DNA of 64,000 nt from Companilactobacillus farciminis KCTC 3681 = DSM 20184 (GCF_002706745.1 NZ_CP017702.1:1612001-1676000); one strand, 5' to 3'; positions 29,068-38,978 are shown, counted from the stretch's first letter. Numbers and translations are program-made. The notes: a model not told the origin generated them from the letters alone.

Positions 29068-30393
29068 CTAATCAAAAAATCTACTCCAAAAGTCCTTGAA
29101 CTTCGACGTCTTCTTTTCCTTTGGTTCTGGCGTCTCTTCTTCAGTTGGTTGGTCCTCTTGAGTCGTATCAACCGTTTGCTCTGGTTGTGGTTCTGGAGCA
29201 GTCGGTTGAGGTCTACTATTTGACACAGTAGCACCATTGACAACATTGTCAGCAATTACTCCAATGTCATTCAATCTTGAAGCATAAGTAACTAATCCTA
29301 ACCCTAACGAGTAAGAAGGATAGCGCATACCCATTTGTGTAGGCACATAGCTTCTTACCTTAACGTCAAAAATCTTTCGTGCAAGATCTTCGATGTTAGG
29401 AGTTGCTGCTACACCACCAGTCAAAACAATACCACCCGGAAGTGATAAAGCTCCAGCCTCTTCTAGCGGTGCTTGCAATCTCGTAAAGACTTGGTTCAAT
29501 CTAGCTTCAATGATCTCAGCTAAATATTCTTCTGAAATCATGGTTGGTTCACTCTTACCAACTACTTCTACGTTAATGTTTTCTTCAGTATCTGATTTAT
29601 CAGCTGATGCATTACCGTAATAAAGTTTTAATTGGTTGGCATTTTCAACTGTCGTATTCAAGACGACGGAAATATCATGCGTGACATAATCTCCACCTTC
29701 AAAATCTACAGTTGACAATTTCAAGTTGTGATCATGGACAACAGAAGCAGTCGTTTGACCAGCTCCCATATCGATGATAACGGCTCCGAAATCACTTTCA
29801 CCGTCATTTAATACCACCTGACTCAATGCCATTGGAGAGATTACTTTATGAATAATATTTAGACCGGCCTTTTGAATGGCCTTTTTAGTATTATGTACGA
29901 TTGTTTTTGGCGCTGTGTAAATGATTCCCGTCATTTCCAAACGAACGCCAATCATTCCACGTGGATCACGAATATTAGTGAAGCCATCAACGGAAAATTG
30001 TTTAGGTATTAGAGAAACTACTTCTCTTTCACTAGGTAAGTTTTGGACCATAGCGGCCAGCATTACTTGTCTGACATCATTTTCATTGATTTCTTTTGAC
30101 TGAGAACCAACTGCTATCATCCCTTGGCATTTCTCAATCTGTAACATGTTTGCCGATATACCGACTACAACGTTACGAATGGTTATATTTGCTTGTGTTT
30201 CGGCCTTTTTAATGGCTTTTTTGATAGCTCCTGCCGCTTTGTCTATATCGACTATAACGCCACGGCTAACTCCTTCAGAACGTTCGCTTCCAACGCCCAC
30301 GATACTCAATCTATCATCTGACGATTCAGCAACGACTACTTTTATCGAATTAGTACCAATATCTAGACCTACAAAGAATTCAGAATTGTCCAT
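29068..30393 (-). CDS. ftsA: Cell-division protein FtsA
   Basis: Actin-like membrane tether for FtsZ. N-terminal phosphate-1 motif FVGLDIGTNSIKVVVAE, then VIIDMGAGQTTASVVHD (phosphate-2) and GGIVLTGGVAATPNIEDLA (adenosine motif). After a Pro/Glu/Gln-rich linker (about residues 395-425) comes the C-terminal amphipathic membrane helix SKFKDFWSRFF. 441 aa. Upstream of ftsZ with a 39-bp gap. Confidence 0.97.
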   Translation of the reverse strand: MDNSEFFVGLDIGTNSIKVVVAESSDDRLSIVGVGSERSEGVSRGVIVDIDKAAGAIKKAIKKAETQANITIRNVVVGISANMLQIEKCQGMIAVGSQSKEINENDVRQVMLAAMVQNLPSEREVVSLIPKQFSVDGFTNIRDPRGMIGVRLEMTGIIYTAPKTIVHNTKKAIQKAGLNIIHKVISPMALSQVVLNDGESDFGAVIIDMGAGQTTASVVHDHNLKLSTVDFEGGDYVTHDISVVLNTTVENANQLKLYYGNASADKSDTEENINVEVVGKSEPTMISEEYLAEIIEARLNQVFTRLQAPLEEAGALSLPGGIVLTGGVAATPNIEDLARKIFDVKVRSYVPTQMGMRYPSYSLGLGLVTYASRLNDIGVIADNVVNGATVSNSRPQPTAPEPQPEQTVDTTQEDQPTEEETPEPKEKKTSKFKDFWSRFFD

Positions 30394-30468
30394 TAATCGT
30401 GGCAGCCTCCCTTACCTAGAAAAATCTATTCACTAAAAAATTTTAACACAAATATGATTATATTAAAC

Positions 30469-31170
30469 CTATTTCTTGTCTTTAAAGGGATAAGAATAGG
30501 CACCGATCTCTAAATCTATAACGCCTTTTTTCTTCATCTGTGACGCCATGCCCGGATAGTATTTCAGCTTCGACTGAACCGTCCTCATGTCAGCAATCAC
30601 TTTATTGCCATCATTCATATCGATTTTGATACGATAGGGGTTCAATTTTGTTGGAGCATTACGTATCTCAGAAATGTTAGTTTGAATGTTTTTAGCCAAC
30701 TTAGCATAAATATTGGAAATTTGTTTCAATCTTTTATGACTAAAATTACTATAAATTGGATAACTTCCAATCGGTGAATTGAGTTTTTGATTAATGATCT
30801 GGCCATTGTTGATGATTCGATAATAACCACCGTTCTTGGCTATAAACCCAAGCGTTGGACGTTCCTTAACAGTAATCGTCAAGTCGCGCAAATTGTGAGT
30901 ACGCAGTGAAATTGATTCAATCGATGGTAATTTTTTTTCAGTCTCTTTTGAAATCGAACCGTGGTGCAACAAAACATTGAACAAATTAGAATGGTCATCA
31001 ATTTCCGTAGCATTGATAACTTGCTGTGCTCCTAAATCGTTCACGCCTTTGACGTTGATATTTCTAACTTTACTCAAGGGCGAACCAAAATAAGCAATTA
31101 AAACTATCAAAAAAACTAACATGATGATCAAACTGTTTTTACTTACTTTGATTTTTATCTTCTTCAACAC
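30469..31170 (-). CDS. divIB: Cell-division protein DivIB (FtsQ family)
   Basis: Bitopic septal protein bridging FtsL/DivIC with other divisome parts. One membrane helix at ~13-30 (SLIIMLVFLIVLIAYFG), then a POTRA domain beginning RNINVKGVNDLGAQQVINAT, then the beta domain. 233 aa, on the short side for DivIB because the cytoplasmic N terminus and the C-terminal tail are short. It lies between murG and ftsA; the 75-bp gap before ftsA is the largest in this part of the cluster. Confidence 0.93.
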   Translation of the reverse strand: MLKKIKIKVSKNSLIIMLVFLIVLIAYFGSPLSKVRNINVKGVNDLGAQQVINATEIDDHSNLFNVLLHHGSISKETEKKLPSIESISLRTHNLRDLTITVKERPTLGFIAKNGGYYRIINNGQIINQKLNSPIGSYPIYSNFSHKRLKQISNIYAKLAKNIQTNISEIRNAPTKLNPYRIKIDMNDGNKVIADMRTVQSKLKYYPGMASQMKKKGVIDLEIGAYSYPFKDKK

Positions 31171-31184
31171 CTAATCCTCAAATC

Positions 31185-32294
31185 TTACTTATTTACTAAG
31201 TCGACCAAAACTTTGATCAAGCGGTCAGTTGCATCAGGAACACCAATTTTCTTAGAATTGTTTGACATTTCTTGTTGCAAATCGGTGTCGCTCATAATTT
31301 GATTGATTTCTTTGAACAGACTATCAGAAGTCAAATCCTTTTCTGGAATCATGACTGCAGCATTGACCTTAGCGACTGACAATGCATTCTTCGTCTGATG
31401 ATCATGCGTTACGTAAGGACTAGGAATGAAAATTGCCGGAATTCCTAGTGCCGTTATTTCAGCAATACTAGTAGCACCACTACGACCAACGATCAGCTTA
31501 ATATCAGGTAAAATTTCAGGCATATTATCAATATATGGTAATACCGAAACATTTGCACTATTTAGGTACTTGTCATCGATCAATTTAATAACGCCGTCAT
31601 AATGTACTCGACCCGTTACGAACAGCACTTGGTAGTCGCTCTCAACAAATTTAGACATCGTTGCGATTGCAGCTTGATTAATTGGCTTAGCTCCTCTGGA
31701 ACCACCAAAGATCATGACCGTATCTTTATTTGGCTCTAAACCAAACTCAGTTAAACGATCATTTTTTTGAATATTGACTACTTCTTGAGCTCTAGGGTTA
31801 CCAGTAAAGACGATTTTTTTCTTCTCGTTGAATTGGTCCGCTGCTTCTGTAAAAGCAATCGCAATCTTATCGACAAATTTGGCTAAGAACTTATTAGTAA
31901 CGCCGGCAATCGTATTTTGTTCATGAATCACTGTTGGTATGTGCATAGTGTGGGCTGCATAAACAATAGCACTAGAGACATAGCCACCAGTACCAACAAC
32001 GATATCTGGTTTAAATTCTTTGATGATCTTACGAGATTTATGAATACTTGATAAGAACAATTTAACTGTCTTCAAATTATCAAGACTTAATTTACGTCTA
32101 AAACCTTGAATCTCAATTGTCTTAAAAGCAATGCCCGCGTTCTTAACAATTTTGCTTTCTAGGCCTTTTTCTGTCCCAACGTATAAAACATCCTCAATCA
32201 TGTCACGTTCTTGTAGACGCTTAATTAAGGCCATTGCTGGGTAAATATGTCCTCCGGTACCACCACCAGAAACAATTATGCGCATCTTAGTCAT
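31185..32294 (-). CDS. murG: UDP-GlcNAc:lipid I GlcNAc transferase MurG
   Basis: Makes lipid II from lipid I on the inner membrane face. N-terminal GGGTGGHIYPAMALI, VVGTGGYVSS, IHEQNTIAGVTNKFLAKF, and C-terminal FGGSRGAKPINQA and VGRSGATSIAEI with the UDP-binding residues. 369 aa. The start codon (32294) overlaps the last 8 bases of murD; GGGAG lies 9 nt upstream within murD, so translation is coupled. Confidence 0.97.
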   Translation of the reverse strand: MTKMRIIVSGGGTGGHIYPAMALIKRLQERDMIEDVLYVGTEKGLESKIVKNAGIAFKTIEIQGFRRKLSLDNLKTVKLFLSSIHKSRKIIKEFKPDIVVGTGGYVSSAIVYAAHTMHIPTVIHEQNTIAGVTNKFLAKFVDKIAIAFTEAADQFNEKKKIVFTGNPRAQEVVNIQKNDRLTEFGLEPNKDTVMIFGGSRGAKPINQAAIATMSKFVESDYQVLFVTGRVHYDGVIKLIDDKYLNSANVSVLPYIDNMPEILPDIKLIVGRSGATSIAEITALGIPAIFIPSPYVTHDHQTKNALSVAKVNAAVMIPEKDLTSDSLFKEINQIMSDTDLQQEMSNNSKKIGVPDATDRLIKVLVDLVNK

Positions 32295-33663
32295 CGTTAA
32301 CTTCTCCCTTTAAAGTTTCGACCTCTTTAATAAATAGGTCACCACGTTCTTCAAAGGTGTGGAATTGATCCCAACTAGCTGCAGCTGGTGAAAGCAAGAT
32401 GACATCTTCTGGGTCGCTTTGCTTGTATGCTTCAGGAACCGCTTCAGTCAAATTATTAACTTTAACAATGTTGCTTACGTCAGCTTTTTGAGCCGATTCG
32501 ATCACTTTATCTGCAGTTTGACCATAAACTACCAAATTATTAACTTTTCCTTTCAATGATGGAATGAGTTCGTCGAATCCATTTCCACGATCCAGACCAC
32601 CGGCAATCAAAGTGATTGGCTGTTTAAAGGCCGTCAAGGCGACGATAGTAGCTTCTACATTAGTTGCTTTGGAATCATTATAAAATTTATGTCCACCAAA
32701 AGTATCGACATATTGGATACGATGCTTAACACCTTTGAATGAAGATAGAACTTCAATAATATCTTCGTTACTTACATCATACAACTTAGCAACGCTAATA
32801 GCTGCCAAGGCATTCTGAACATTGTGTTCACCAGGAATCTTAATTTCATCGGTCTTCATAACTGCTTGGCCATTGCAATAAATGACATCATCCTTTACGA
32901 AGGCACCTTTATCTAAAGTCTGGTTGTCAGAAAATGGCAAAATTTGAGCATCGGATTGCTTAGCTAAATCACGCCATTCTTCTGTATTGTAATTAATTAC
33001 GAAGTAATCATTCTTAGTTTGGTTCTTAGTAATGTGCATCTTAGCCTTAATGTAATTTGCACGAGTCTTATGAAAATCCAAATGAGTTGAATAGATGTTA
33101 TTTAAAACTGCTACATGCGGATGTAATTCAATCGTTCCTTGCAGTTGAAAGCTTGAAAGCTCAGTCACAACGACATCCTTAGCTGTAGCCTTTTGAATGA
33201 CATCAGAGATAGGAATACCGATGTTTCCAGCATAATAAGAATTTTCGAATTTTGGTGAGTGCTTGAGCATCAATTGAATCAAAGTTGTTACAGTAGTTTT
33301 ACCATTAGTTCCAGTAACGCCAATCATTGTAGCATCGCTAAAGCTATAAGCAATTTCTGGTTCAGTAATAACTGGAATCATCAACTCCTCAGCTCTTTGA
33401 ATCAACTCATTGGAATAGAAAATTCCGGGATTTTTTACCAAATAATCGTATGAATCATCAATTAAATCAGCACTATTAGTACCCGTGATCACATTGAATC
33501 CTTCATCGATCAAAGCTTTGGCTTCAGTGTTGCCTTCAAGGGGATTAGAATCGACAACGGTAACATCTGAACCCATCTTTTTCAATAATTTGGCTACGGC
33601 GTAACCACTCTTGGCTAAACCTAATACTAAGATCTTTTTATTTGAATAATTACTCTTTTTCAT
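32287..33663 (-). CDS. murD: UDP-MurNAc-L-alanine:D-glutamate ligase MurD
   Basis: ATP-dependent addition of D-Glu to the peptidoglycan precursor. N-terminal Rossmann-type motif LVLGLAKSGYAVAKLL, ATP-binding GVTGTNGKTTVTTLI, central ELSSFQLQGT, and the C-terminal domain with YNDSKATNVEAT and LIAGGLDRGNGFD. 458 aa, normal length. It is 17 bp after mraY and overlaps murG. Confidence 0.97.
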   Translation of the reverse strand: MKKSNYSNKKILVLGLAKSGYAVAKLLKKMGSDVTVVDSNPLEGNTEAKALIDEGFNVITGTNSADLIDDSYDYLVKNPGIFYSNELIQRAEELMIPVITEPEIAYSFSDATMIGVTGTNGKTTVTTLIQLMLKHSPKFENSYYAGNIGIPISDVIQKATAKDVVVTELSSFQLQGTIELHPHVAVLNNIYSTHLDFHKTRANYIKAKMHITKNQTKNDYFVINYNTEEWRDLAKQSDAQILPFSDNQTLDKGAFVKDDVIYCNGQAVMKTDEIKIPGEHNVQNALAAISVAKLYDVSNEDIIEVLSSFKGVKHRIQYVDTFGGHKFYNDSKATNVEATIVALTAFKQPITLIAGGLDRGNGFDELIPSLKGKVNNLVVYGQTADKVIESAQKADVSNIVKVNNLTEAVPEAYKQSDPEDVILLSPAAASWDQFHTFEERGDLFIKEVETLKGEVNDD

Positions 33664-33679
33664 TGCTTAAACTACTTCC

Positions 33680-34645
33680 CTATACGAATAAAATTAAATA
33701 AATTGCAGAACAGATGGCTCCAAAAATCCAAAAAACAATATCGATTTTCCATTCACTCCAACCCATCATTTCAAAATGGTGGTGAATTGGCGTCATCTTG
33801 AAAATACGGCGATGGAACACTTTGAATGAAAAGACTTGTAGCATAACACTAGCGGTTTCAATTACATAAACCAAACCGATCAATAATAGTGACCAGTAAC
33901 GGCCTAATAAAATTGAAATAGCTGCTAATCCAGCACCAAGAGCTAATGAACCAACATCACCCATAAAAATTTTGGCAGGCTTGTGGTTGTATAGCAAGAA
34001 AGCCAAAAGTGCACCAACGACTGAAAAACAGACGATAGCTAAATCTGGTTTGTTTTGGTTCAAAGAAATAATTCCGTAAGTGAAATAAGAAATTGTTCCT
34101 AAACCACCTAGTAAACCATCCAAACCATCAGTTAAGTTAGTGGCATTTGAAAAACCAACCAACCAAAATAGTGTGAACAATACGAAAATCACTACTGAAT
34201 CGATCGACAAGATCCCAGGAATAGTGAAATTCATAGGTAATTGATCGTCGTTATAAACGTACAAGAAAATAATTCCTACGATTACTTGCAACAAAGCTTT
34301 TTGATAGGCACGTAAACCTAGGTTTCTCTTTTTGAAAACCTTGATGAAATCATCAATGAAACCAATACACCCGTATAACACGATGACAAACGTTGTAATC
34401 AATAGTGAGCGATCCAACTGGCCTTGCCAAAGTCCGACCCAAATATTGGTGATCAAAGTAGCTAAAATTACTAATAAACCACCCATAGTAGGCGTTCCGG
34501 ACTTTTTAGCGTGCCATTTTGGACCTTCTTCACGAATCGATTGCCCTTCTTTATGTCTAATCAGATAGCCAATTAAAAATGGCATCAAAATTGCAACGAT
34601 AGCAAACGAGCTAACTATATCGAAAATAATATGACTAATTTCCAT
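33680..34645 (-). CDS. mraY: Phospho-MurNAc-pentapeptide transferase MraY
   Basis: Ten-helix membrane enzyme that makes lipid I by moving phospho-MurNAc-pentapeptide to undecaprenyl phosphate. Signature motifs: KKSGTPTMGGLL, IGFIDDFIKVFKKRNLGL (catalytic Asp pair), NATNLTDGLDGLLGG and IFMGDVGSLALGAGL, with the His-rich TPIHHHFE loop near the end. 321 aa. In the dcw operon after pbpB. Confidence 0.98.
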   Translation of the reverse strand: MEISHIIFDIVSSFAIVAILMPFLIGYLIRHKEGQSIREEGPKWHAKKSGTPTMGGLLVILATLITNIWVGLWQGQLDRSLLITTFVIVLYGCIGFIDDFIKVFKKRNLGLRAYQKALLQVIVGIIFLYVYNDDQLPMNFTIPGILSIDSVVIFVLFTLFWLVGFSNATNLTDGLDGLLGGLGTISYFTYGIISLNQNKPDLAIVCFSVVGALLAFLLYNHKPAKIFMGDVGSLALGAGLAAISILLGRYWSLLLIGLVYVIETASVMLQVFSFKVFHRRIFKMTPIHHHFEMMGWSEWKIDIVFWIFGAICSAIYLILFV

Positions 34646-34659
34646 GAAAATCCCCTTAA

Positions 34660-36828
34660 TTATTTATTTTTCAATGTAACTATAATTTTACCACTGTCAT
34701 TTATCACATGACCAGCCTCAACCGACTGTTTAACGACATATCCGTCGCCTTTGGTCGTGACTTGTTTACCAGTGATTTCAGCAAACTTCAAAACGTCATT
34801 CTTCGACCAACCATTAAGATCTGGCATCGTCATAGCGCCGTTAGTCAACAAGACCATTCTTTGACCCGGCATGACTTTTTGACCACTATCAGGCAATTGT
34901 TGGACAACTTTGTCACCAGTACCAATTACACCTGATTGCAATCCCAAATTCTTAATTTTATCCAAAGCTGAGTTCGTCGACTTGTCCAAAAGACTTGGTA
35001 CACTCACATATTGACTGCCCACTTCTACTGAATCAGTCTGTGATTTTCCTTGGCTAACTAAACGTTTAACTAAAGGATTAAAGACTTCAGACAAGATTTT
35101 TTCAGCCGATTCGGTCATCTTTTGAGGTTGTCTCATCGTGACATAAACAATGTAATTAGGATCATTATATGGAATCATCCCGGCAACGGAGAAGATATAA
35201 TTGTTTGAACCTGTTAAATATCCACCACTTGGTGAGGCGATTTGAGCAGTACCAGTTTTTACACCGACTTTTACTCCAGGTACATTATAAACTACCCCAG
35301 TTCCATAACTCTTCGTTACAACTTGGCGCATTGCCTTTTGAACTTTTTTAGCGGTACTTGCTTTGATTGGCTGCCCCACTACTTCACGCTTAAATTTCTT
35401 AGTTGTCTTACCAGTATCAGCATCAACAACTTTTTTAATGATTTGTGGCTTGATCATCTTGCCGCCATTAGCGATAGCTGAGAAAGCCTGTAACATTTGC
35501 ATAGTATTAACGTTGACACTTTGACCAAATGAAGTCATCGCTTGATCACTAGTGTGCTCATAAGAAATACTACCTGAAACTTCCCCTGGTAAATCAACGC
35601 CAGTCTTTTGACCAATATGGAATTTCTTCATGTATTCCATCCAGGTCTCTGAGCCCATTTCTTGTTCCAGCTTGACCATTCCGACGTTAGAAGATCTAGT
35701 GAAGGCTTCTGATAGAGGAATGTATCCCCATCCAGCAGTATTCCAGTCACCAATTGTTCGACCACCGACTTCGACTGTACCTGATTGATAAAGTTGATTA
35801 GGATCATAATTTCCAGAATCTATCGAAGCTGACAAAGTCAAAATCTTCATGACTGATCCTGGTTCAAATTGATCTTCAACTAAAGTATCACGCCAGCTAT
35901 TGCTGAGACCTTTACCAGTTGTAGGATTAAAGGTTGGGCGTTGTGTGGCCGCTTCAATCGCACCAGTTTTGGCATTCATTACTAAAATCTGTAGATTCTT
36001 TGGTTCATATTTTTCTTCAACAGTCTGTGCCAAAATTTCAGCATACTGTTGAATCTTACTATTTAATGTTAAATAAATATTCGATCCATCAGCAGATTTC
36101 TTTTCGACCATCTGTGAACCTGGTAATTCATTGCCATTTTTATCGACTTTAGTGATCTGCTTACCATTTTTACCAGATAAAACCTTATTGAAATACTTTT
36201 CGATTCCCATGACACCACTGATATTGCTGTTTTTATCGTTAGCATCGTCAGCTTTAGTGATACCGACTAAATTAGTCGCAAAGACACCATTAGGATAAGA
36301 TCTCGAAGGTAATTCAATGAAATGAATCCCTGGTAATTTTTTGGCCGCAATCTTACGCTTTATTTCAATCGATAACCCACGACCAGATGGTCCAAACTCT
36401 ACTTGGTACTGTTTTTTGCTTACCGGAGTCAAATACTTCTTAATCTGTTTCTTTGATAAAGATAAGTACTTACTCAAAACTTGGGCTGTCTTGTCCTTAT
36501 CAACTACATAATCTGCCTTGCCATCAACTGTTTTTGATTTATGGTCTACAATCGCATAAATATTGTAAATAGTTGAATCTCCAGCAATCATATCCCCATT
36601 AACATCAAGGATATCGCCACGCTTGGCATTGACTTTTGTTACTCGTTCATATTTTTGTTTCGTCTTTTGCACCAAATTAACGCCGTCATATTGCTTACTC
36701 ATTGAGATATAGGCGAATCTTTGGATAAAAAGGATAAAAGAAAAGGCAGTCGCAATCAAGATTACTATCCCAACAATATAATGATTGCGTCTTGCCTTAT
36801 TTTTTAATAATTTTCTGAACTTACTCAT
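34660..36828 (-). CDS. pbpB: Septal penicillin-binding protein (PBP2B/FtsI class) with PASTA domains
   Basis: Class B transpeptidase cross-linking septal peptidoglycan. Membrane helix at ~18-40; dimerisation domain containing RGDILDVNGDMIA; transpeptidase domain with SVMK at 325-328 (active-site Ser), SSN in TRSSNVGMV, and KTGTAQ. Two C-terminal PASTA repeats follow (from VSVPSLLDKS and MPDLNGWSKND), the usual Firmicute layout. 722 aa. The start overlaps ftsL by 4 bp. Confidence 0.96.
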   Translation of the reverse strand: MSKFRKLLKNKARRNHYIVGIVILIATAFSFILFIQRFAYISMSKQYDGVNLVQKTKQKYERVTKVNAKRGDILDVNGDMIAGDSTIYNIYAIVDHKSKTVDGKADYVVDKDKTAQVLSKYLSLSKKQIKKYLTPVSKKQYQVEFGPSGRGLSIEIKRKIAAKKLPGIHFIELPSRSYPNGVFATNLVGITKADDANDKNSNISGVMGIEKYFNKVLSGKNGKQITKVDKNGNELPGSQMVEKKSADGSNIYLTLNSKIQQYAEILAQTVEEKYEPKNLQILVMNAKTGAIEAATQRPTFNPTTGKGLSNSWRDTLVEDQFEPGSVMKILTLSASIDSGNYDPNQLYQSGTVEVGGRTIGDWNTAGWGYIPLSEAFTRSSNVGMVKLEQEMGSETWMEYMKKFHIGQKTGVDLPGEVSGSISYEHTSDQAMTSFGQSVNVNTMQMLQAFSAIANGGKMIKPQIIKKVVDADTGKTTKKFKREVVGQPIKASTAKKVQKAMRQVVTKSYGTGVVYNVPGVKVGVKTGTAQIASPSGGYLTGSNNYIFSVAGMIPYNDPNYIVYVTMRQPQKMTESAEKILSEVFNPLVKRLVSQGKSQTDSVEVGSQYVSVPSLLDKSTNSALDKIKNLGLQSGVIGTGDKVVQQLPDSGQKVMPGQRMVLLTNGAMTMPDLNGWSKNDVLKFAEITGKQVTTKGDGYVVKQSVEAGHVINDSGKIIVTLKNK

Positions 36829-37190
36829 TTTGAAATATTCCTTACATTGTTGTCACTCATTTTCAAATTATGCTTCTTTGCAAACGAAGAAAAGCGATCA
36901 AAACTAGTTAATTCAGAAATCTCTTGTCTTAAATTAACGTTACTGGTATTTGTTTTTGTAATCTGTGTAGTCAGACTATCTAATTTATTTTGAGAAGAAG
37001 TCATTGAAACTTTAATACTGACCAAGGTAACCATTAAGCCCAAGGTCAATAAAGCTAATGTCACGATTGAAAGGATCTCAAACTTTGACAAAGCAACGCT
37101 AGAAGTTTTAGGAGCAGACTGAACCTGCTCTTGTGGTTGTTGTTCAACTTGATATTCTTGTAAGTTTCTGGCAGTACTTTCTTCTCTCAT
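36825..37190 (-). CDS. ftsL: Cell-division protein FtsL
   Basis: Small bitopic divisome protein, 121 aa. Cytoplasmic N terminus ~50 aa rich in Gln and Glu, one membrane helix at ~52-72 (LSIVTLALLTLGLMVTLVSI), then a leucine-zipper-like coiled coil (NKLDSLTTQITKTNTSNVNL). Low sequence conservation is normal for FtsL; identity rests on topology and on position between rsmH and pbpB. Confidence 0.9.
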   Translation of the reverse strand: MREESTARNLQEYQVEQQPQEQVQSAPKTSSVALSKFEILSIVTLALLTLGLMVTLVSIKVSMTSSQNKLDSLTTQITKTNTSNVNLRQEISELTSFDRFSSFAKKHNLKMSDNNVRNISK

Positions 37191-37205
37191 ATCATTATTT
37201 CTCCA

Positions 37206-38156
37206 TTATATCTTTTCAACGACACGTAATTTTGCACTATGAGCCCGATTATTTTCAGACAATTCTTCTTCATTAGGCAAGATTGGTTTCCTAGTGATCT
37301 GTTTTAAGACAGGTTTGATGTCATCAGGAATGACAGGAAGCCCCCTTGGTAAATCAACATGGGAATTGTTTTTAAAAATATGTTTTACAATTCGGTCTTC
37401 TTTGGATTGAAAAGTTATAACGCTTATTCTGCCTTTTGGTGCTAACAAATCAATGGCTTGTTCAAGAGATCTCTCTAAAGAACCCAATTCATCATTAACG
37501 GCAATTCTAATCGCTTGAAAAACACGCTTAGCTGGATGACCACCGGTTCTTCTAGCTGCAGCAGGAATAGCATTCTTAATAATATCAGCCAATTCCAAGG
37601 TAGAAGTAATACGATGATTTTCTCTGGTACGTTCAATAGCACGAGCAATCTGTTTAGCAAATTTTTCGTCACTGTATTTGTAAAAAATACTTACTAACTC
37701 ATTGAATGACCAATCATTAACGATCTTTTCAGCATCAAGATCTTGTCTTTGATCCATCCGCATATCTAAACGTGCTTCTTTTTTATAGCTAAAGCCTCTT
37801 TGGGCATCATCAAATTGGGGAGAAGAAACTCCCAAATCATAAACAATGCCGTCAACCTTCTCTATTCCAAGTTCGTTCAAACGTTCTTGCATATTTTCAA
37901 AATTATCACGTATTAAAGTTAGTGAATTATCACCAATAATGTTTGGATCATTTTGAATATTTTCACCGACCTCAATGGCAGCTTCATCACGATCAAAAAC
38001 ATAAAGATGACTATTGTGTACGCGACTCAATAATTCTTTAGTGTGTCCACCACGCCCAAAGGTTGCGTCAACGTAAATACCATTATCGTGTGGATTTATT
38101 TCATCAATAGTTTCTTTTAAAAGTACTGTTTTATGTTTATATACATTAGAAGTCAA
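37206..38156 (-). CDS. rsmH: 16S rRNA m4C1402 methyltransferase RsmH (MraW)
   Basis: SAM-dependent N4-methylation of C1402 in 16S rRNA. N-terminal [16 protein letters not shown]-binding [36 protein letters not shown], and the C-terminal [14 protein letters not shown] and [12 protein letters not shown] motifs. 316 aa. Overlaps mraZ by 11 bp, second gene of the dcw cluster. Confidence 0.97.
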   Translation of the reverse strand: MTSNVYKHKTVLLKETIDEINPHDNGIYVDATFGRGGHTKELLSRVHNSHLYVFDRDEAAIEVGENIQNDPNIIGDNSLTLIRDNFENMQERLNELGIEKVDGIVYDLGVSSPQFDDAQRGFSYKKEARLDMRMDQRQDLDAEKIVNDWSFNELVSIFYKYSDEKFAKQIARAIERTRENHRITSTLELADIIKNAIPAAARRTGGHPAKRVFQAIRIAVNDELGSLERSLEQAIDLLAPKGRISVITFQSKEDRIVKHIFKNNSHVDLPRGLPVIPDDIKPVLKQITRKPILPNEEELSENNRAHSAKLRVVEKI

Positions 38157-38577
38157 AGTCTGTCATTTTCTCCGATATTTCCTCAAAATTATCTTCAGCC
38201 TCTTGGCTAAATTCGTTCCAACGCTCTGCATCCCAAATTTCAATTCGATCTGAAACTCCGACAATCACACAATCCTTTTCCAATTTAGCAAATTTGATTA
38301 AAGGTGCCGAAAGATTGATTCGACCCTGCTTATCAAATTCGACTTCTGCCGCAGCAGAATAAAAGAACCGCGTGAATGCTCTTGCGTCTTTTTTTGTTAA
38401 AGGCAACTTATCCAACTGAGCTTCGAGCTTTTCCCACTGCTCAATTGGATACCCAAAAAGGCAACCATCCATGCCTCGAGTAATTACAAACTTATCACCA
38501 AGTAGTTTTCTAAATTTGGCCGGGACAATAACTCGACCTTTAGTATCTAGTGTGTGATGAAATTCACCCATGAACAC
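38146..38577 (-). CDS. mraZ: Transcriptional regulator MraZ
   Basis: DNA-binding protein of the AbrB/SpoVT fold that controls its own dcw operon. Two tandem SpoVT domains: the first has [19 protein letters not shown], the second [19 protein letters not shown]. 143 aa. The start codon is GTG at 38577-38575 with GAGGTG 8 nt upstream; an ATG two codons later is less well spaced. The upstream region has three 10-bp-spaced GTGGK repeats, the expected MraZ target. Confidence 0.95.
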   Translation of the reverse strand: MFMGEFHHTLDTKGRVIVPAKFRKLLGDKFVITRGMDGCLFGYPIEQWEKLEAQLDKLPLTKKDARAFTRFFYSAAAEVEFDKQGRINLSAPLIKFAKLEKDCVIVGVSDRIEIWDAERWNEFSQEAEDNFEEISEKMTDFDF

Positions 38578-38609
38578 GGACAGTTCACCTCAATTCTTTA
38601 ACACTTCCT

Positions 38610-38640
38610 AATTTACCACAATTCCCCACTTTTAACCACA
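38610..38640 (-). promoter_or_regulatory. MraZ operator: three direct repeats with 10-bp period
   Basis: On the minus strand GTGGT (38639-38635), GTGGG (38629-38625) and GTGGT (38619-38615) are spaced exactly 10 bp apart by A/T-rich 5-mers, about 40-60 bp upstream of mraZ. This is the repeat architecture known for MraZ binding in other bacteria. Autoregulation of the dcw operon is inferred from that. Confidence 0.75.
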
Positions 38641-38643
38641 CGA

Positions 38644-38672
38644 TATTTAAGAATTTCACAAGAAAAGTGAAA
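38644..38672 (-). promoter_or_regulatory. Predicted dcw promoter upstream of mraZ
   Basis: Minus strand TTTCAC, 17-nt spacer, TAAATA, directly upstream of the MraZ repeats, so bound MraZ would cover the start of transcription. The -35 is poor. Confidence 0.4.
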
Positions 38673-38801
38673 GCCATTACTATTTGTATGGTTCTAGCGG
38701 TGGGGTAATTTTTCAAATTGTAATGTTAGCGGTTGCAAACATTGCATAAAATGAGTTTGTGAAGTAGTATTTCACTATAGATTAATTTGGTGGTGGAATT
38801 A

Positions 38802-38918
38802 TTGGACGATAAAAAACCTAAAAGCACTTTGACTAAAATTACACAAGTAGTCGTTTGGTTAATGATCTTAGTTACTATCGGCGGTGTAGTTTTAGGTGCA
38901 TTGATGAGTTTCATTTAA
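38802..38918 (+). CDS. Small single-pass membrane protein, DUF4044 type
   Basis: 38 codons starting with TTG at 38802, five bases after GGTGG. The product is a basic N terminus (DDKKPKSTLTKITQ) and one membrane helix of about 22 residues (VVVWLMILVTIGGVVLGALM). This matches the pattern of DUF4044 proteins found in lactobacilli, function unknown. It stands alone on the plus strand, divergent from mraZ and followed by a strong terminator, which supports it as a real gene. GTG codons at 38790 and 38793 are alternative starts. Confidence 0.72.
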   Translation: MDDKKPKSTLTKITQVVVWLMILVTIGGVVLGALMSFI

Positions 38919-38925
38919 AATAAAA

Positions 38926-38978
38926 AAAATCCTCGTGAGAATGTAATTTTTCTACATTCCCACGAGGATTTATTTTTT
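38926..38978. terminator. Bidirectional terminator between the DUF4044 gene and thiT
   Basis: Inverted repeat: AATCCTCGTG-A-GAATGTA from 38929 pairs with TACATTC-C-CACGAGGATT to 38970; A-run on the left, T-run on the right. It serves the small plus-strand gene and thiT on the minus strand. Confidence 0.9.
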
